NCBI RefSeq assembly: GCF_015910535.1
Contig: NZ_JACBJG010000003.1
Coordinates: 62,001-126,000, forward strand
Source of the DNA: Saccharomonospora sp. NB11
GTDB lineage: Bacteria > Actinomycetota > Actinomycetes > Mycobacteriales > Pseudonocardiaceae
Reading direction: 5' to 3'
Length of the DNA stretch: 64,000 nt
This document shows, piece after piece, positions 1 to 9,000 of this stretch; within the stretch, counting starts at the first letter, position 1; every line of letters starts with the position of its first letter. Made by a program: the position numbers and the translations under genes. The notes under the pieces are model-generated. The model worked only from the letters and a program-made list of their open reading frames with translations. It was not told the DNA's origin and ran no database searches.

Positions 1-1
1 G

Positions 2-496
2 GCGTTCCCACTCCGGCGGGGCCTGACGTGGAAGCGCTCGACGGCCGAGCTGGGCACCGACTTCCTGCCCGGTATCGCGTCGCTGATGAACGGCGCGCTG
101 TTCCGCGCGTCGACGCTGGACGTGACGGGCGTGCCGGACCTGCGGCTGTTCGTCCGCGGTGACGAGGTGGAGATGCACCGCAGGCTCGTGCGTTCGGGGC
201 TGCCGTTCGGCACGTCGCTGCGCACCGCCTACCTGCACCCGAACGGCTCGGACGAGTTCAAGCCCATGCTGGGCGGCCGCTTCCACGCGCAGGACCCGGA
301 GAACGAGGTCAAGCGCTACTACACCTACCGCAACCGGGGTTTCCTGCTGTCGCAGCCCGGTATGCGCAAGATCGGCGCGCTGGAGCTGGTGCGCTTCGGC
401 CTGTACTTCATGGCCGTGAAGCGCGACCCGAAGGCGTTCGCGCAGTGGCTGCGCCTGGTGCGGCAGGGCCGCAAGGAACGTTTCTTCCGTTACTGA
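2..496 (+). CDS. glfT1: Galactofuranosyltransferase GlfT1, C-terminal part (5' end outside window)
   Basis: The frame is open from the first complete codon, so the start lies upstream of the window; about 164 residues are visible. The visible part resembles the C-terminal region of GlfT1 (Rv3782-like), the GT2 enzyme that adds the first galactofuranose residues to the decaprenyl-linked galactan primer at the inner membrane face. It carries the acidic VRGDEVEMHRR stretch, then HPNGSDEF and a basic tail (RKERFFRY). A strong hairpin follows 10 bases after the stop. Other galactan genes lie nearby (glfT2, glf), which supports the call. Confidence 0.8.
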   Translation, partial: AFPLRRGLTWKRSTAELGTDFLPGIASLMNGALFRASTLDVTGVPDLRLFVRGDEVEMHRRLVRSGLPFGTSLRTAYLHPNGSDEFKPMLGGRFHAQDPENEVKRYYTYRNRGFLLSQPGMRKIGALELVRFGLYFMAVKRDPKAFAQWLRLVRQGRKERFFRY

Positions 497-505
497 GTGT
501 TCGTG

Positions 506-542
506 ACGGCGGGGCGTGGTCGCAGCGGCCACGCCCCGCCGT
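506..542. terminator. Bidirectional hairpin terminator
   Basis: Perfect 14-bp inverted repeat (arms 506-519 and 529-542) around a 9-base loop. It sits between the converging ends of glfT1 (+) and the DUF3558-type lipoprotein gene (-). Confidence 0.8.
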
Positions 543-547
543 TGTCG

Positions 548-1057
548 TCAGTGCAGTTTCGGGGCGACGAGGTCGGCCATCTTGCGGGCCGTGGGGCAGT
601 TCTGCGTGGGGTTCGGCATCGCCACGGTGATGTCGATGGTGCCGGTCTGTTTCTTCCTCGACGGCTCTTTGAAGACGGGCATCGTCACGGTGCAGGTGCG
701 GTCGTCTTCACTTTCCTTGAACGACCGTCCCGACGCGGTCCTACCGGCGCGCTGACCTTGGTCGGGATCCGCGGGCCGGTATCGCACCTTGTGATTGACC
801 GTGATGTTGAGCTGCGGCCTCAGCGTGGTCTGGTAGGGCTCGGTGGTGTGGTTGAGCCAGTGGCACCTGGTCGCGTTCTTCCCGATTCTGCTTCTCGTGT
901 GGTCGCGGTAGTCGCCGAACGACGCGAGCTCGGACTCGGTCAGGACGGTGCAGGGGTTGACGCTCTTGCTCGTGGCGAAGAACGAGCATCCGGACATCAG
1001 GATGCCGACGGCGGAGATCAGCGCGATCGTCCGGCCGCCACGCCGGCGGTGTGTCAA
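548..1057 (-). CDS. DUF3558-type lipoprotein
   Basis: Small secreted lipoprotein. A basic N-terminus (THRRRGGR) and hydrophobic stretch lead to a lipobox (LMSGC). The mature part has the DUF3558 pattern: an NPCTVLTESEL opening and a C-terminal Cys near NCPTAR. Function is unknown; members are abundant in actinobacteria and often occur near ESX genes. I chose the TTG at 1057 because GAAAGG precedes it. The in-frame GTG at 1111 lies inside the terminator hairpin of the upstream operon, so it is an unlikely start. Confidence 0.65.
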   Translation of the reverse strand: MTHRRRGGRTIALISAVGILMSGCSFFATSKSVNPCTVLTESELASFGDYRDHTRSRIGKNATRCHWLNHTTEPYQTTLRPQLNITVNHKVRYRPADPDQGQRAGRTASGRSFKESEDDRTCTVTMPVFKEPSRKKQTGTIDITVAMPNPTQNCPTARKMADLVAPKLH

Positions 1058-1100
1058 GACGTGCCTTTCGGGAGTGTGAGCCGACGGCGGTCGGCGTGAA

Positions 1101-1134
1101 ACAGCGGACACACCGCGAGGGGTGTGTCCGCTGT
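1101..1134 (-). terminator. Terminator of the ESX-type operon
   Basis: Perfect 14-bp stem (1101-1114 with 1121-1134) with a 6-base loop. It lies just after the stop of the Gly/Pro-rich ESX-type protein on the minus strand. Confidence 0.8.
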
Positions 1135-1148
1135 CTGTGTGAGTCGGG

Positions 1149-2651
1149 TCAGGCGCCGATCACCGGCGGCGCGGTGCGCTGGCTGGTGCCGAAGACGTCG
1201 TCGGGGTCGGCTTCCACGAGGTAGGTGGGACGCTGGTGTTCGGCGTCGTCGCCACCCTGACCGCCCTTGCCCGCGCCGCCGCCCATGGGGGCGCCCATGC
1301 CACCACCGCGGGCGGCTGCGGCCGCACCGGGTGCCGCGCCACCACCGGGTCCGGCGCCCATGGGTCCGCCCATAGGCTTGGCACCGCTAGCAGCACCCGC
1401 ACCGGGGCCCGCGGCACCTCCGGCACCACCGCCGGGCCCGAAGCCACCCGAGAGGCGGCCACCGCCACCGCCACCACCGGGGCCGAAACCACCACCGCCG
1501 CCCATGGGCATCGGCATGCCCCCACCGCCGGGGCCGAACTGGCTGCGGTTGTTCCGCTGCCCGGGCGGAGGCATGTTCGGCGGCCTACCCGGCGCCCATC
1601 CCGACGGCCGTGTCGTGTTCGGAGGCTTCACACCGGTGTTGACGCCGGGAGCGAGCGGAGGCGCGGACCCACCGGGCGACGACGGCACGTTCACCGGCCC
1701 GCCACCCGTGGGCACGTTGCCCCCGTTGGACCCGGCGGGCCCACCGGTGAAGCCGGACGTACTGGTGCGCGGCTCGTTGATCGAAATGACGCCGCTGGGG
1801 CTCGTGTCGCCAGACCCGCTCGCGCCGTTGAACTTCGGCGGCTCGGCGAAAACGGGCTGCTTGTTGCCCGCTTGGTACAGGTCGCCATCGTACTGAGTCA
1901 TGACCTGCGCAGCTTCTTCGTGCGCGGCCTGACTCTTGTGCATTTTCTCGATGGTCTGGTCGACCTGGTCATGGAAGGTGAAGGGGTTCAGGCTCCAGTT
2001 GTCCATCTCCTGTTCCATGTTGAACGGGATGGGCTCTGGCATGCTGTCTCGTGCCCGGGTGGCAGCTTCAGCTTCTTCTGAGATGATGCGGGAGGCGAGT
2101 TCAGCATTCTCGGAGTTGGCATCTGCCCATGTGCTCAGACTCGTGAAGTAACCGTGGGCATTGTCAGCCGCGCCGCCTTCCCAGCCCTGCTTCGACTTGC
2201 CGACAGCTTCGTTGAGCTCGTTCGAAAGGTCGAAGAAGAGCTGTTTCAGGTCGTCGTATCCATCCTTATAGGACGTGATTCCCTCAGCTTTGATGACCTC
2301 GACATCTTGCTTCAGCTTCTGATGGTCTATTGCCGGGTAATTATTGTCAGAAGGCGGGATGCCGTCCATGAACTCTCGATCACCGGACTGCAACTCACCA
2401 ATCCGTTGATCGTTATATTTGTCGGCATCGGCGCCAGCTCGCAACATGCCAATAAGACCAGAGTATTGGGGATCCCCGGTAGACGCCAGATAGAGCGGCA
2501 ACGAGTCTTGATGCAGCTGCGCTCTCTGCTCTTCAGATAGAGCCGGCGGCTGCTGCCCGGACATCAGGTAAGCATTTACCCGACCCGGTGGCCATGACAC
2601 AAATTCGTCCGGCGTTGGCGTTTTCCCACTCACTTCTCCCACACTACTCAC
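1149..2651 (-). CDS. PPE/WXG100-like ESX substrate with Gly/Pro-rich C-terminus
   Basis: 500-residue protein with two parts. Residues 1-260 are helical and charged, with a W-x-G-type turn (GWEGGAADNAHGYF), as in ESX/type VII secreted PPE or WXG100-like proteins. The C-terminal half is low-complexity Gly/Pro/Ala with Met-Gly runs, ending in an acidic tail (YLVEADPDDVFG). The start overlaps the stop of the upstream DUF3558 lipoprotein by ATGA, so the two are translationally coupled in a three-gene operon with EspG nearby. The helical half is encoded by clearly lower-GC DNA than the C-terminal half. Role as a secreted or surface ESX substrate is inferred from context. Confidence 0.65.
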   Translation of the reverse strand: MSSVGEVSGKTPTPDEFVSWPPGRVNAYLMSGQQPPALSEEQRAQLHQDSLPLYLASTGDPQYSGLIGMLRAGADADKYNDQRIGELQSGDREFMDGIPPSDNNYPAIDHQKLKQDVEVIKAEGITSYKDGYDDLKQLFFDLSNELNEAVGKSKQGWEGGAADNAHGYFTSLSTWADANSENAELASRIISEEAEAATRARDSMPEPIPFNMEQEMDNWSLNPFTFHDQVDQTIEKMHKSQAAHEEAAQVMTQYDGDLYQAGNKQPVFAEPPKFNGASGSGDTSPSGVISINEPRTSTSGFTGGPAGSNGGNVPTGGGPVNVPSSPGGSAPPLAPGVNTGVKPPNTTRPSGWAPGRPPNMPPPGQRNNRSQFGPGGGGMPMPMGGGGGFGPGGGGGGGRLSGGFGPGGGAGGAAGPGAGAASGAKPMGGPMGAGPGGGAAPGAAAAARGGGMGAPMGGGAGKGGQGGDDAEHQRPTYLVEADPDDVFGTSQRTAPPVIGA

Positions 2652-3223
2652 CCCAGAGGAAGCTTCTCGTCAATAATGTCGACCAACTCATCGGTGATCG
2701 AGCAAGCGCTGTCGAGCTCAACCATCGACACAATGACGTCTACGCGGGCGCTTTCACCCACCGCCATGGCTACGACGCAACCATCCTCATTGGAAGTACG
2801 TACGATGCTTCGACCTGAGCCAGCCTTCCCGGTCTGGAGACCGCCTCCAAGATCCGGAAGAACATCTACTCCTGCTTCATCTTCGATGATGAGGTCCACG
2901 AGGGGCACCTTCTCGGAGGCTCCGTCGCGATCAGCCTGCCACCTGCAGTTGCGCCCAGTACCATAATCTCGATACTCCCCAGGGCCGAATTCTCCGAAGC
3001 GATTCAATTCGGCGCCATCAAGGAGAGAGCATGGATCCATTTGCTCTAGCGAGCTGCCCTCTCTGCTCCCACCTGGACTTGACTCACCCGTAGGCGTATT
3101 CATATCTTCACTGTGGCCGGTGGGCGAGGCCGAACCAGGTTCAGTATCAGCACAACCAACTAAGAAAAGAAGCGAGAGTAGAGGAAGAACGATGGCACCG
3201 CGACGCCTAGCGCACATAATCAA
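2648..3223 (-). CDS. DUF3558-type lipoprotein in ESX-type operon
   Basis: 191-residue lipoprotein. The signal peptide (RRRGAIVLPLLSLLFLVGC) ends in a good lipobox, then a Ser/Gly/Pro-rich linker. The DUF3558-like domain begins DPCSLLDGAELNRFG and has a Cys near CSITDEL. It overlaps its upstream neighbour (stop at 3220) and downstream neighbour (start at 2651) by ATGA, forming one transcript. Likely anchored outside the membrane; function unknown. Confidence 0.7.
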   Translation of the reverse strand: MIMCARRRGAIVLPLLSLLFLVGCADTEPGSASPTGHSEDMNTPTGESSPGGSREGSSLEQMDPCSLLDGAELNRFGEFGPGEYRDYGTGRNCRWQADRDGASEKVPLVDLIIEDEAGVDVLPDLGGGLQTGKAGSGRSIVRTSNEDGCVVAMAVGESARVDVIVSMVELDSACSITDELVDIIDEKLPLG

Positions 3224-3690
3224 ACCTGCCCCGATTTAAAAGGTTCGGAAGCGTCGTCTTCGACTTCCTTGTATTTTGCCATCGCGATCTTCAATGCTTG
3301 GTCTGCGTCTGTTAACACCTGAGCCAACTGTTCGAGCACCTTAACCGGAGAGCCTGAGCGCTCTGTGACAGCCTGCTGATGATGCAGCGCTACTGCCTGC
3401 CCGTAGTCATGATTCCCCAACGTTGGCTGTCGAGCCGCAAGGATGTTCATGTCGGCCTTCATTCGGTCAACCCGATCCTTGAATCTTTCGAGCACGTCCC
3501 GGATCGGCTCCGCCGCGTCCTCGCTCACTCGGAAGCCGCCGGACTTCGCCGACTTCAGCATCTCCTTGGCTTCCGAGGCCATCGAGTCGACGGCCTTGGT
3601 GTTGAGGCTCGCCCCCATCGCCGCCGCTGCTCCACCACCCACGGCAGCACCCACAGCACCGGTCTGCACTGGCTGGTCCCAGGTCGGCAT
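3220..3690 (-). CDS. Small ESX-associated helical protein
   Basis: 156 residues. The first 30 are Gly/Ala-rich (AVGAAVGGGAAAAMG), followed by a long charged alpha-helical region (LERFKDRVDRMKADMNILAARQ), the look of WXG100-like or ESX-substrate partner proteins, though no W-x-G is visible. First gene of a three-gene ATGA-coupled operon with the DUF3558 lipoprotein and PPE-like protein. I do not recognise a named family; the role is inferred from the neighbours and adjacent EspG. Confidence 0.55.
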   Translation of the reverse strand: MPTWDQPVQTGAVGAAVGGGAAAAMGASLNTKAVDSMASEAKEMLKSAKSGGFRVSEDAAEPIRDVLERFKDRVDRMKADMNILAARQPTLGNHDYGQAVALHHQQAVTERSGSPVKVLEQLAQVLTDADQALKIAMAKYKEVEDDASEPFKSGQV

Positions 3691-3802
3691 ACGTCACCCC
3701 CGCGTCACGACTACGGCCGGGCCGCAGTCTACCGGTCACGAAACGTGCAGTTGAGCACTTCCGGCAAGGACAGGTACTCCTACCCAGTCCCCCGCTGCCG
3801 GA

Positions 3803-4576
3803 TCACTGCAGATACGGCTGCACCTGCGACATCAGCTGCTGGATGATGCGCGCGTTGTCCGCAGGCGCGTACGTCAGCCACGTCTGGCCGTCCTCCGCCG
3901 TGCGGCGCGTGCTGAAGATTCGGCCGTCCTCGGTGTCGAACCAGACCACCGGGTCGAGGTGGCGCTGCTCGCGGCGGCCCTGCGTGAACGCCGTGAACTG
4001 CCCCATCTGCTTCGTCGGCTTCTCGAACATCCGCTGCACCGCGCGTTCCTGCACCGACGCCCTCGACGCGGGCGCCGACACACTTGCGAACGGGTCGTAG
4101 GCGTCCTGGGTCGGCTGGGTCTGCTGCTTCGGTTCCGGCTTCGCCAGGGTCACCGACTGACCGGGCGCGGGCCTGGCCGACGGGATGAGGTTGACGATCT
4201 CGGGCACGAGCCCTTCCGGGCGGATCAGGGTGAACACGATCAGGTTGCCGTCGCGCTTGGCGAGCACCGCGAACTGACCGTCGCTGGCCGAGCGCGCGAA
4301 GAGCTTCGAGCCGTTCTCCAGTTTCGCCGCCGCCGTCACCGCCACCCGGCCGCGCGTGAACGTGCCCAGGGCCGCCTCCACGTCCGCGTCGAGCCTGCCG
4401 CGGCGCATCAGGTCGCGGCCCTCCAGGTCACGCAGCACTGCCTGCCTGATCTGCGAGCGCTCCGTGTGGGTGGTGCCGAGATGCGGCACCTCGAACGGGA
4501 ACGGCGCGCGCCCGAGCTTGAGCTGCTCGAACAGGATGTCGACGGCGGCCAACGACAACGAGAACGACTGCACCAT
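3803..4576 (-). CDS. ESX secretion-associated protein EspG
   Basis: 257-residue protein of the EspG family, cytosolic chaperones that bind PE/PPE-type substrates and keep them soluble for the ESX/type VII machine. It opens with FSLSLAAVDILFEQL, then the LGTTHTERSQIRQAVLRDLEGRDL helical region, a beta-rich core, and a C-terminal WFDTEDGRIFSTRR segment. I chose the ATG at 4576 because a GGGGGAG ribosome site precedes it; an in-frame start at 4636 would add 20 unlikely residues. It is the probable chaperone for the adjacent ESX-type operon, with a separate promoter. Confidence 0.75.
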   Translation of the reverse strand: MVQSFSLSLAAVDILFEQLKLGRAPFPFEVPHLGTTHTERSQIRQAVLRDLEGRDLMRRGRLDADVEAALGTFTRGRVAVTAAAKLENGSKLFARSASDGQFAVLAKRDGNLIVFTLIRPEGLVPEIVNLIPSARPAPGQSVTLAKPEPKQQTQPTQDAYDPFASVSAPASRASVQERAVQRMFEKPTKQMGQFTAFTQGRREQRHLDPVVWFDTEDGRIFSTRRTAEDGQTWLTYAPADNARIIQQLMSQVQPYLQ

Positions 4577-4720
4577 TCCCAGCTCCCCCACTGAAAATCG
4601 ACGTACCGCACAGGAACGGTAGCAGTCGGCCGCCACGCCGGGGCACGTTCGTCCGATCGCCTCGTCACGCCCTCAGCGAACCGCGTTGCGTCCGCCGGTC
4701 GCGCCTGCTGGTGTGGGGAG

Positions 4721-4963
4721 ATGGCCGAACAGACACCCGCTCTCGTCCTCCACCTCGTCAGTGGCGGCGAACCGCTGCTGTTCACGCTCCACCCTGACGA
4801 GGTGGACGAGCTACGCGCCCGACTGCACCTGCACCTCGAACACGGCTCCGTGCACACCGTCCGCACGGCGGAGGACCGGTCCGTGGTCGTGAACTTCGCC
4901 CACGTGGCCGCCGCCTACCTCGACGACCTGCATCGCCAGGGCAAGGTCTTCGGACTGCACTGA
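4721..4963 (+). CDS. Small conserved hypothetical protein (80 aa)
   Basis: 80-residue acidic/His-containing protein (VLHLVSGGEPLLFTLHPDEVDELRARL in part). It alternates predicted strands and helices and has no signal peptide or membrane segment. Divergent from espG and ended by a strong hairpin 12 bases after its stop. I do not recognise the family. GGGGAG directly abuts the ATG, so either the spacing is unusual or the message is leaderless. Confidence 0.6.
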   Translation: MAEQTPALVLHLVSGGEPLLFTLHPDEVDELRARLHLHLEHGSVHTVRTAEDRSVVVNFAHVAAAYLDDLHRQGKVFGLH

Positions 4964-4975
4964 GCCCGAACACGG

Positions 4976-5012
4976 CGACGGGGCCGCGAGCGCACCGCCC
5001 ACGGCCCCGTCG
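4976..5012. terminator. Bidirectional hairpin terminator
   Basis: 11-bp perfect stem (4976-4986 with 5002-5012) around a 15-base loop. It lies between the ends of the 80-residue protein gene (+) and glfT2 (-). Confidence 0.75.
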
Positions 5013-5031
5013 GATTCTCGTCGTGTCCGGA

Positions 5032-6978
5032 TCAGAGCTGGTAGAGCCGCTTCCAGTTCTCCCGGCTGGTCAGGCGCGGCAGAGCACGCTTGTACTCCTC
5101 CTGCACGAGCTTGCCTTCCTTGCGCAGGCGGTTGATCACCTGCACGCCCTGCTTGGCGAGCTCGAACATGCGCTGCCGGTCGTAACGGCGCACGCGCACA
5201 CCCTCCTGGGAGGCGTCGGTGACGATCGCCGTCTCGAACTGCGACACGTGCCACCAGTGGGCCTCGTCGCTCGGGATGGCGCCCAGCTCGAAGCGGTGCT
5301 TGCCGAGGAGCCGGTAGATGATGCGCTTGAGCAGCACGAGACGCTGCAGGCTCGGCCGCGGCGCGGTGTTGATGATGCCGATGTCGTTGGACGCGATGCC
5401 CGGCACCTCGGTGGGCTTGTACCGCTTGGTCTCCGGGTACTGCGCCCGGATCTCACGGATGCGCTTCATGGCGGCCACACCACCGTCGTGCAGCACGTCC
5501 GGGCCCTTGAGGAAGTCCTCGACGGCGGTGATCAGCGTCGCCGACAGGCCGTACTGCATGCTCAGCAGGTAGCGCACCAACTGTGCCAGCAGCACGCGCG
5601 AGAGCAGGTTGGTGTCGAACGGGCTGTGCAGCGCCGCCGTGATGATCGAGTTACGCAGGTTGAAGTAGCGGTGCCACTCGTCCCAGTCCTTCCAGTGGAA
5701 GTCGGCGTGCCACACACCCGCGCCCGGCAGCGTGACGGTCGGGAAGCCGTGCGCGCGAGCCCGGTAGCTGTACTCGGCGTCGTCCCACTGGAAGAAGAAC
5801 GGCATCGGGTAGCCGATCTCCTTGACGACCTCGTACGGGATGAGGCACGACCACCAGCCGTTGTACCCGGCGTCGAGCCTGCGCTCCTGGCGATTCGGCT
5901 TGCCCGTCTCGGGGTCGACGTCGAGCAGGTCGGCCGTCGAGAGGCTGTGGGTGACGGGTTGGCCCGGCTCCAGCGTGTTGAGCCGCGCGTACTCGGCGCC
6001 GACGTGGAGCTGGTTCGGGTGCAGCAGGTTCAGCATCTGCCCGCCGACGATCATCGGATCGGCGGCCCGGTTGGAGAACGCCGTCAACCGGATGACGAGG
6101 TCGGGCTCCAGCAGCACGTCGTCGTCCATGAACAGCACGTTGGCGTGCTCGGTCTCGGTGTTGCCCGCGACCTCGTAGAGGCCTCGGGTGAAGCCGCCCG
6201 CGCCGCCGAGGTTGGGCTGCTTGATGTAGTGCAGCTTGTCACCGAGGCGCTTGGCGACCTCCGCGAAGCCCTCGCGCGAGTCGACCGTGTCGGTGCCCTG
6301 GTCGGCGACGTAGATGGCGTCGAGCGTGTCGAGCGCGGGCAGCGAGTCGGCGAGCGCGTACAGGTTCTTGAGGCAGTCGTCCGCGCGGTTCATCGTGCAG
6401 ATGGTCACCGCGGTGGGACGGATCTTCTCCGGGGAGTCGACGGTCCAGCGCACGTTCGAGACGGTGAGCGACTCGCCCTCGGTCTCCAGGTCGAGCCACA
6501 GCGCGCCGCCGTCGAGGAACTTGTCGAGCGGCGCTTCGAGGGTCACGTGCTCGTGCTTGGCACCGCTGACGGTGCGCACGGTGACGGTCCGCGGCTCGCC
6601 CTCCATGTCGGAAGCACGCACGGCCAGCTGCCCCGACCCCGTGACGTCGGCCTCGACGGACACGGACGTGGCGGTGGTCCAGCGCTGCCAGTAGCTCGCG
6701 GGGAACCGGCCGAAGTACGTGTTGCCGGTGACCCGCGCCGACGGCTCCAGCGTGACGCTGCCCCGCTCACGGGTGGCCACACCTTCCAGGACCTCGGAGT
6801 AGAGGTCCTTGCTCACCACCTCGGACGGCCCGGAGTACAGACCGCGCTGGGCGAGCAGCCTGCCCGTGCCGGCGTGCTCGGAGAACAGGGCCGTGTCTGT
6901 GCTCGTGGCCTTGCTCGCGGCGGTTTTGCCGGATTTGGCCTGCTCTGGTGCGGTGGCCGGTGCCGCTTTACCGGGCAT
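5032..6978 (-). CDS. glfT2: Galactofuranosyltransferase GlfT2
   Basis: 648-residue processive GT2 enzyme that polymerises alternating beta-1,5/1,6 galactofuranose from UDP-Galf onto the decaprenyl-linked primer in arabinogalactan synthesis (Rv3808c-like). Visible features: N-terminal beta-sandwich region (about 65-180), GT-A entry VTICTMNRADDCLKNL (191-206), metal-binding DDD (285-287), acceptor-site WW (375-376), catalytic WDD (398-400), and His424 in WHADF. Length matches the family. GGAGG lies 11 bases before the ATG. It is downstream of gtrA on the same strand (87-base gap), so probably co-transcribed. The first 30 residues are a low-complexity Ala/Thr/Ser extension. Confidence 0.95.
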   Translation of the reverse strand: MPGKAAPATAPEQAKSGKTAASKATSTDTALFSEHAGTGRLLAQRGLYSGPSEVVSKDLYSEVLEGVATRERGSVTLEPSARVTGNTYFGRFPASYWQRWTTATSVSVEADVTGSGQLAVRASDMEGEPRTVTVRTVSGAKHEHVTLEAPLDKFLDGGALWLDLETEGESLTVSNVRWTVDSPEKIRPTAVTICTMNRADDCLKNLYALADSLPALDTLDAIYVADQGTDTVDSREGFAEVAKRLGDKLHYIKQPNLGGAGGFTRGLYEVAGNTETEHANVLFMDDDVLLEPDLVIRLTAFSNRAADPMIVGGQMLNLLHPNQLHVGAEYARLNTLEPGQPVTHSLSTADLLDVDPETGKPNRQERRLDAGYNGWWSCLIPYEVVKEIGYPMPFFFQWDDAEYSYRARAHGFPTVTLPGAGVWHADFHWKDWDEWHRYFNLRNSIITAALHSPFDTNLLSRVLLAQLVRYLLSMQYGLSATLITAVEDFLKGPDVLHDGGVAAMKRIREIRAQYPETKRYKPTEVPGIASNDIGIINTAPRPSLQRLVLLKRIIYRLLGKHRFELGAIPSDEAHWWHVSQFETAIVTDASQEGVRVRRYDRQRMFELAKQGVQVINRLRKEGKLVQEEYKRALPRLTSRENWKRLYQL

Positions 6979-7065
6979 GAGACCTCAGTCCTCCAAATGA
7001 AAAGCAATCACGCGGGAGTCGCCCAGTAAGGTACAGGCCGATCGATTCCTCTCGACGCCTGCCCG

Positions 7066-7530
7066 TCAGGAGCGCTGTTCCCTGAACACGACCCACTTCA
7101 GCATGATGAAATTGATGGTGGTGGCTGTGCCCTGCGCGACGACCCACGCGATCGCCACCCGCCACCGCAGGTCCGGCAGCAGGTCGAGGGCCAAAGCGTT
7201 GGTACCCACATTGACGAAGAACGTCACCGTGTACAGCAGGATGAAACCACCCAGCTGCCCGACTCCACCCTTTTGTGCCGCCGTAAACGTAAAACGCCTG
7301 TTAAGGAAATACGCGGTCGTGGTACCTGCGATGAAACTCAGCGCCTTCGCCAGGTGCACCCAGGTGCCCGCCTGGAGCAACAGCCAGTAGAGGCCGAAGT
7401 CGACGAGCGCGCAGAAACCGCCGATGAGGACGAATCGTGCGATCTGGGCGAGCAGACCGGGCGAGGTCGGGTGGGAGGCCGACTGTGCGGTGTCGTCGGT
7501 CCCTCTCGCCTGCGAATCCGTTGCCACCAT
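7066..7530 (-). CDS. GtrA-family membrane protein
   Basis: 154 residues with four hydrophobic helices ([20 protein letters not shown] start; [12 protein letters not shown] loop), the GtrA/DPMS topology. It is the positional counterpart of Rv3789 between dprE1 and the galactan genes. Rv3789 has been proposed to flip decaprenyl-phosphoryl arabinose or to act as an anchor for wall enzymes. ATG at 7530 with GAGG upstream. Divergent from dprE1, with about 96 bases between the starts, and upstream of glfT2 on the same strand. Confidence 0.85.
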   Translation of the reverse strand: MVATDSQARGTDDTAQSASHPTSPGLLAQIARFVLIGGFCALVDFGLYWLLLQAGTWVHLAKALSFIAGTTTAYFLNRRFTFTAAQKGGVGQLGGFILLYTVTFFVNVGTNALALDLLPDLRWRVAIAWVVAQGTATTINFIMLKWVVFREQRS

Positions 7531-7613
7531 CAGTACCTCGTCGGCAGTGAGAGGCCACGCGGGCGCGAAAACCTCCGGGTCGTCCCGTCCGAGTCTAGGC
7601 ACCGTCGCGCCGC

Positions 7614-7619
7614 TACCCT
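7614..7619 (+). promoter_or_regulatory. -10 element for dprE1 (leaderless)
   Basis: TACCCT, 7 bases before the GTG start of dprE1, with no ribosome site between. Fits a TANNNT -10 giving a leaderless mRNA. Confidence 0.5.
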
Positions 7620-7626
7620 GGTCCGG

Positions 7627-9000
7627 GTGAGTACCGAACGGCGGACGCAACGGCGAACACTCACCGGATGGGGTCGCACGGCGCCGACCACGTCGGACGT
7701 CCTGCGCACACCCGACGTCGACGTCATCGCCCGCGCGGTGGCCGAGGCGGGCGACCGCGGCGTGATCGCCAGAGGTCTGGGCCGCTCCTACGGCGACCCG
7801 GCCCAGAACGCGGGCGGACTCGTCGTCGACATGACGGCGCTGGACCGCATCCACTCGATCGACCCGGACTCCGCGCTCGTCGACCTCGACGCGGGGGTGA
7901 GCCTCGACGCGCTGATGCGCGCGGCACTGCCGTTCGGACTGTGGGTGCCGGTGCTGCCGGGCACGCGCCAGGTCACTGTCGGCGGCGCCATCGCCAACGA
8001 CATCCACGGCAAGAACCACCACAGCGCGGGCAGCTTCGGCAACCACGTCGTGTCGATGGACCTGCTCACGGCCGACGGCTCGGTGCGCACGCTGACCCCG
8101 GAGGGACCGGAGAAGGACCTGTTCTGGGCCACCGTCGGTGGCATCGGACTCACCGGCATCGTGGTCAGGGCCACCATCCGCATGAAGCGGACCGAGTCGG
8201 CGTACTTCGTGGTGGACGCCGACCGCACGGCCGACCTCGACGAGACGCTGGAGCTGTTCACCAACGGCTCCGACCTCAACTACGACTACTCGATGGCCGT
8301 GCCCGATTTGATCTCGCGCGACGGTCGACTCGGCAGGGCGACCTTCTCGCGCGGCTCGCTGGCCACGGTGGACCAGCTTCCCGACAAGCTGAAGGCCGAT
8401 CCGCTCAAGTTCGACGCACCGCAGCTGATGACGCTGCCCGACGTCTTCCCGAACGGGTTGGGCAACAAGTTGACCTTCGGCGTCATCAACGCGCTGTGGC
8501 AGCGGACCGTGCCGAAGAAGGGAACGCGCGGGAAGATCCAGAACCTGACGCAGTTCTACCACCCGCTCGACATGCTGGGCGAGTGGAACCGCGCCTACGG
8601 TTCGCGGGGCTTCCTCCAGTACCAGTTCTCGGTGCCGTTCGGTCGCGAGGACGCGTTGAAGGAACTGTGCCACCGGATCGCGAACTCCGGCCACTACTCC
8701 TTCCTGAACGTGGTCAAGCGGATGGGTGAGGCGAACCCGGCACCGTTGTCGTGGCCGTCGCCGGGGTGGATGCTCAGTGTGGACTTCCCGGTGAAGCGTG
8801 GTCTGGCCGAGTTCTGTGACGAGCTCGACGCCGAGGTGCTGGCCGCGGGCGGGCGCCTCTACACGGCGAAGGACTCGCGGACGACGGCCGAGACGTTCCA
8901 CCGCATGTACCCGCGGCTGGACGAGTGGCGCGCGATCCGCAACACCGTGGACCCCGACCGCATCTTCATCTCCGACATGGCCAGGAGGCTCGGACTGTGA
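7627..9000 (+). CDS. dprE1: Decaprenylphosphoryl-beta-D-ribose 2-oxidase DprE1
   Basis: 457-residue FAD enzyme that oxidises decaprenyl-phosphoryl-ribose to the 2-keto intermediate, the first half of epimerisation to decaprenyl-phosphoryl-arabinose, the arabinan donor. FAD-domain motifs: GRSYGD (52-57) and NDIHGKNHH (124-132). The substrate domain ends with [14 protein letters not shown] and DMARRLGL. The residue matching M. tuberculosis Cys387, the covalent benzothiazinone site, is Ser384 here (GWMLSVDFP). GTG 7627 chosen: no ribosome site but a -10 seven bases upstream, and the length matches the family (about 460). It overlaps dprE2 by GTGA. Confidence 0.95.
   Translation: MSTERRTQRRTLTGWGRTAPTTSDVLRTPDVDVIARAVAEAGDRGVIARGLGRSYGDPAQNAGGLVVDMTALDRIHSIDPDSALVDLDAGVSLDALMRAALPFGLWVPVLPGTRQVTVGGAIANDIHGKNHHSAGSFGNHVVSMDLLTADGSVRTLTPEGPEKDLFWATVGGIGLTGIVVRATIRMKRTESAYFVVDADRTADLDETLELFTNGSDLNYDYSMAVPDLISRDGRLGRATFSRGSLATVDQLPDKLKADPLKFDAPQLMTLPDVFPNGLGNKLTFGVINALWQRTVPKKGTRGKIQNLTQFYHPLDMLGEWNRAYGSRGFLQYQFSVPFGREDALKELCHRIANSGHYSFLNVVKRMGEANPAPLSWPSPGWMLSVDFPVKRGLAEFCDELDAEVLAAGGRLYTAKDSRTTAETFHRMYPRLDEWRAIRNTVDPDRIFISDMARRLGL

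Noticed and set aside
1230..1760. Repetitive Gly/Pro codon tract as a possible DNA repeat
   Set aside because: It is the low-complexity coding tail of the ESX-type protein, not a separate repeat element.
5023..7029. 668-codon open frame on the plus strand opposite glfT2
   Set aside because: Antisense shadow: composition rich in Arg/Glu/Val from a high-GC opposite strand; glfT2 has all the catalytic motifs.
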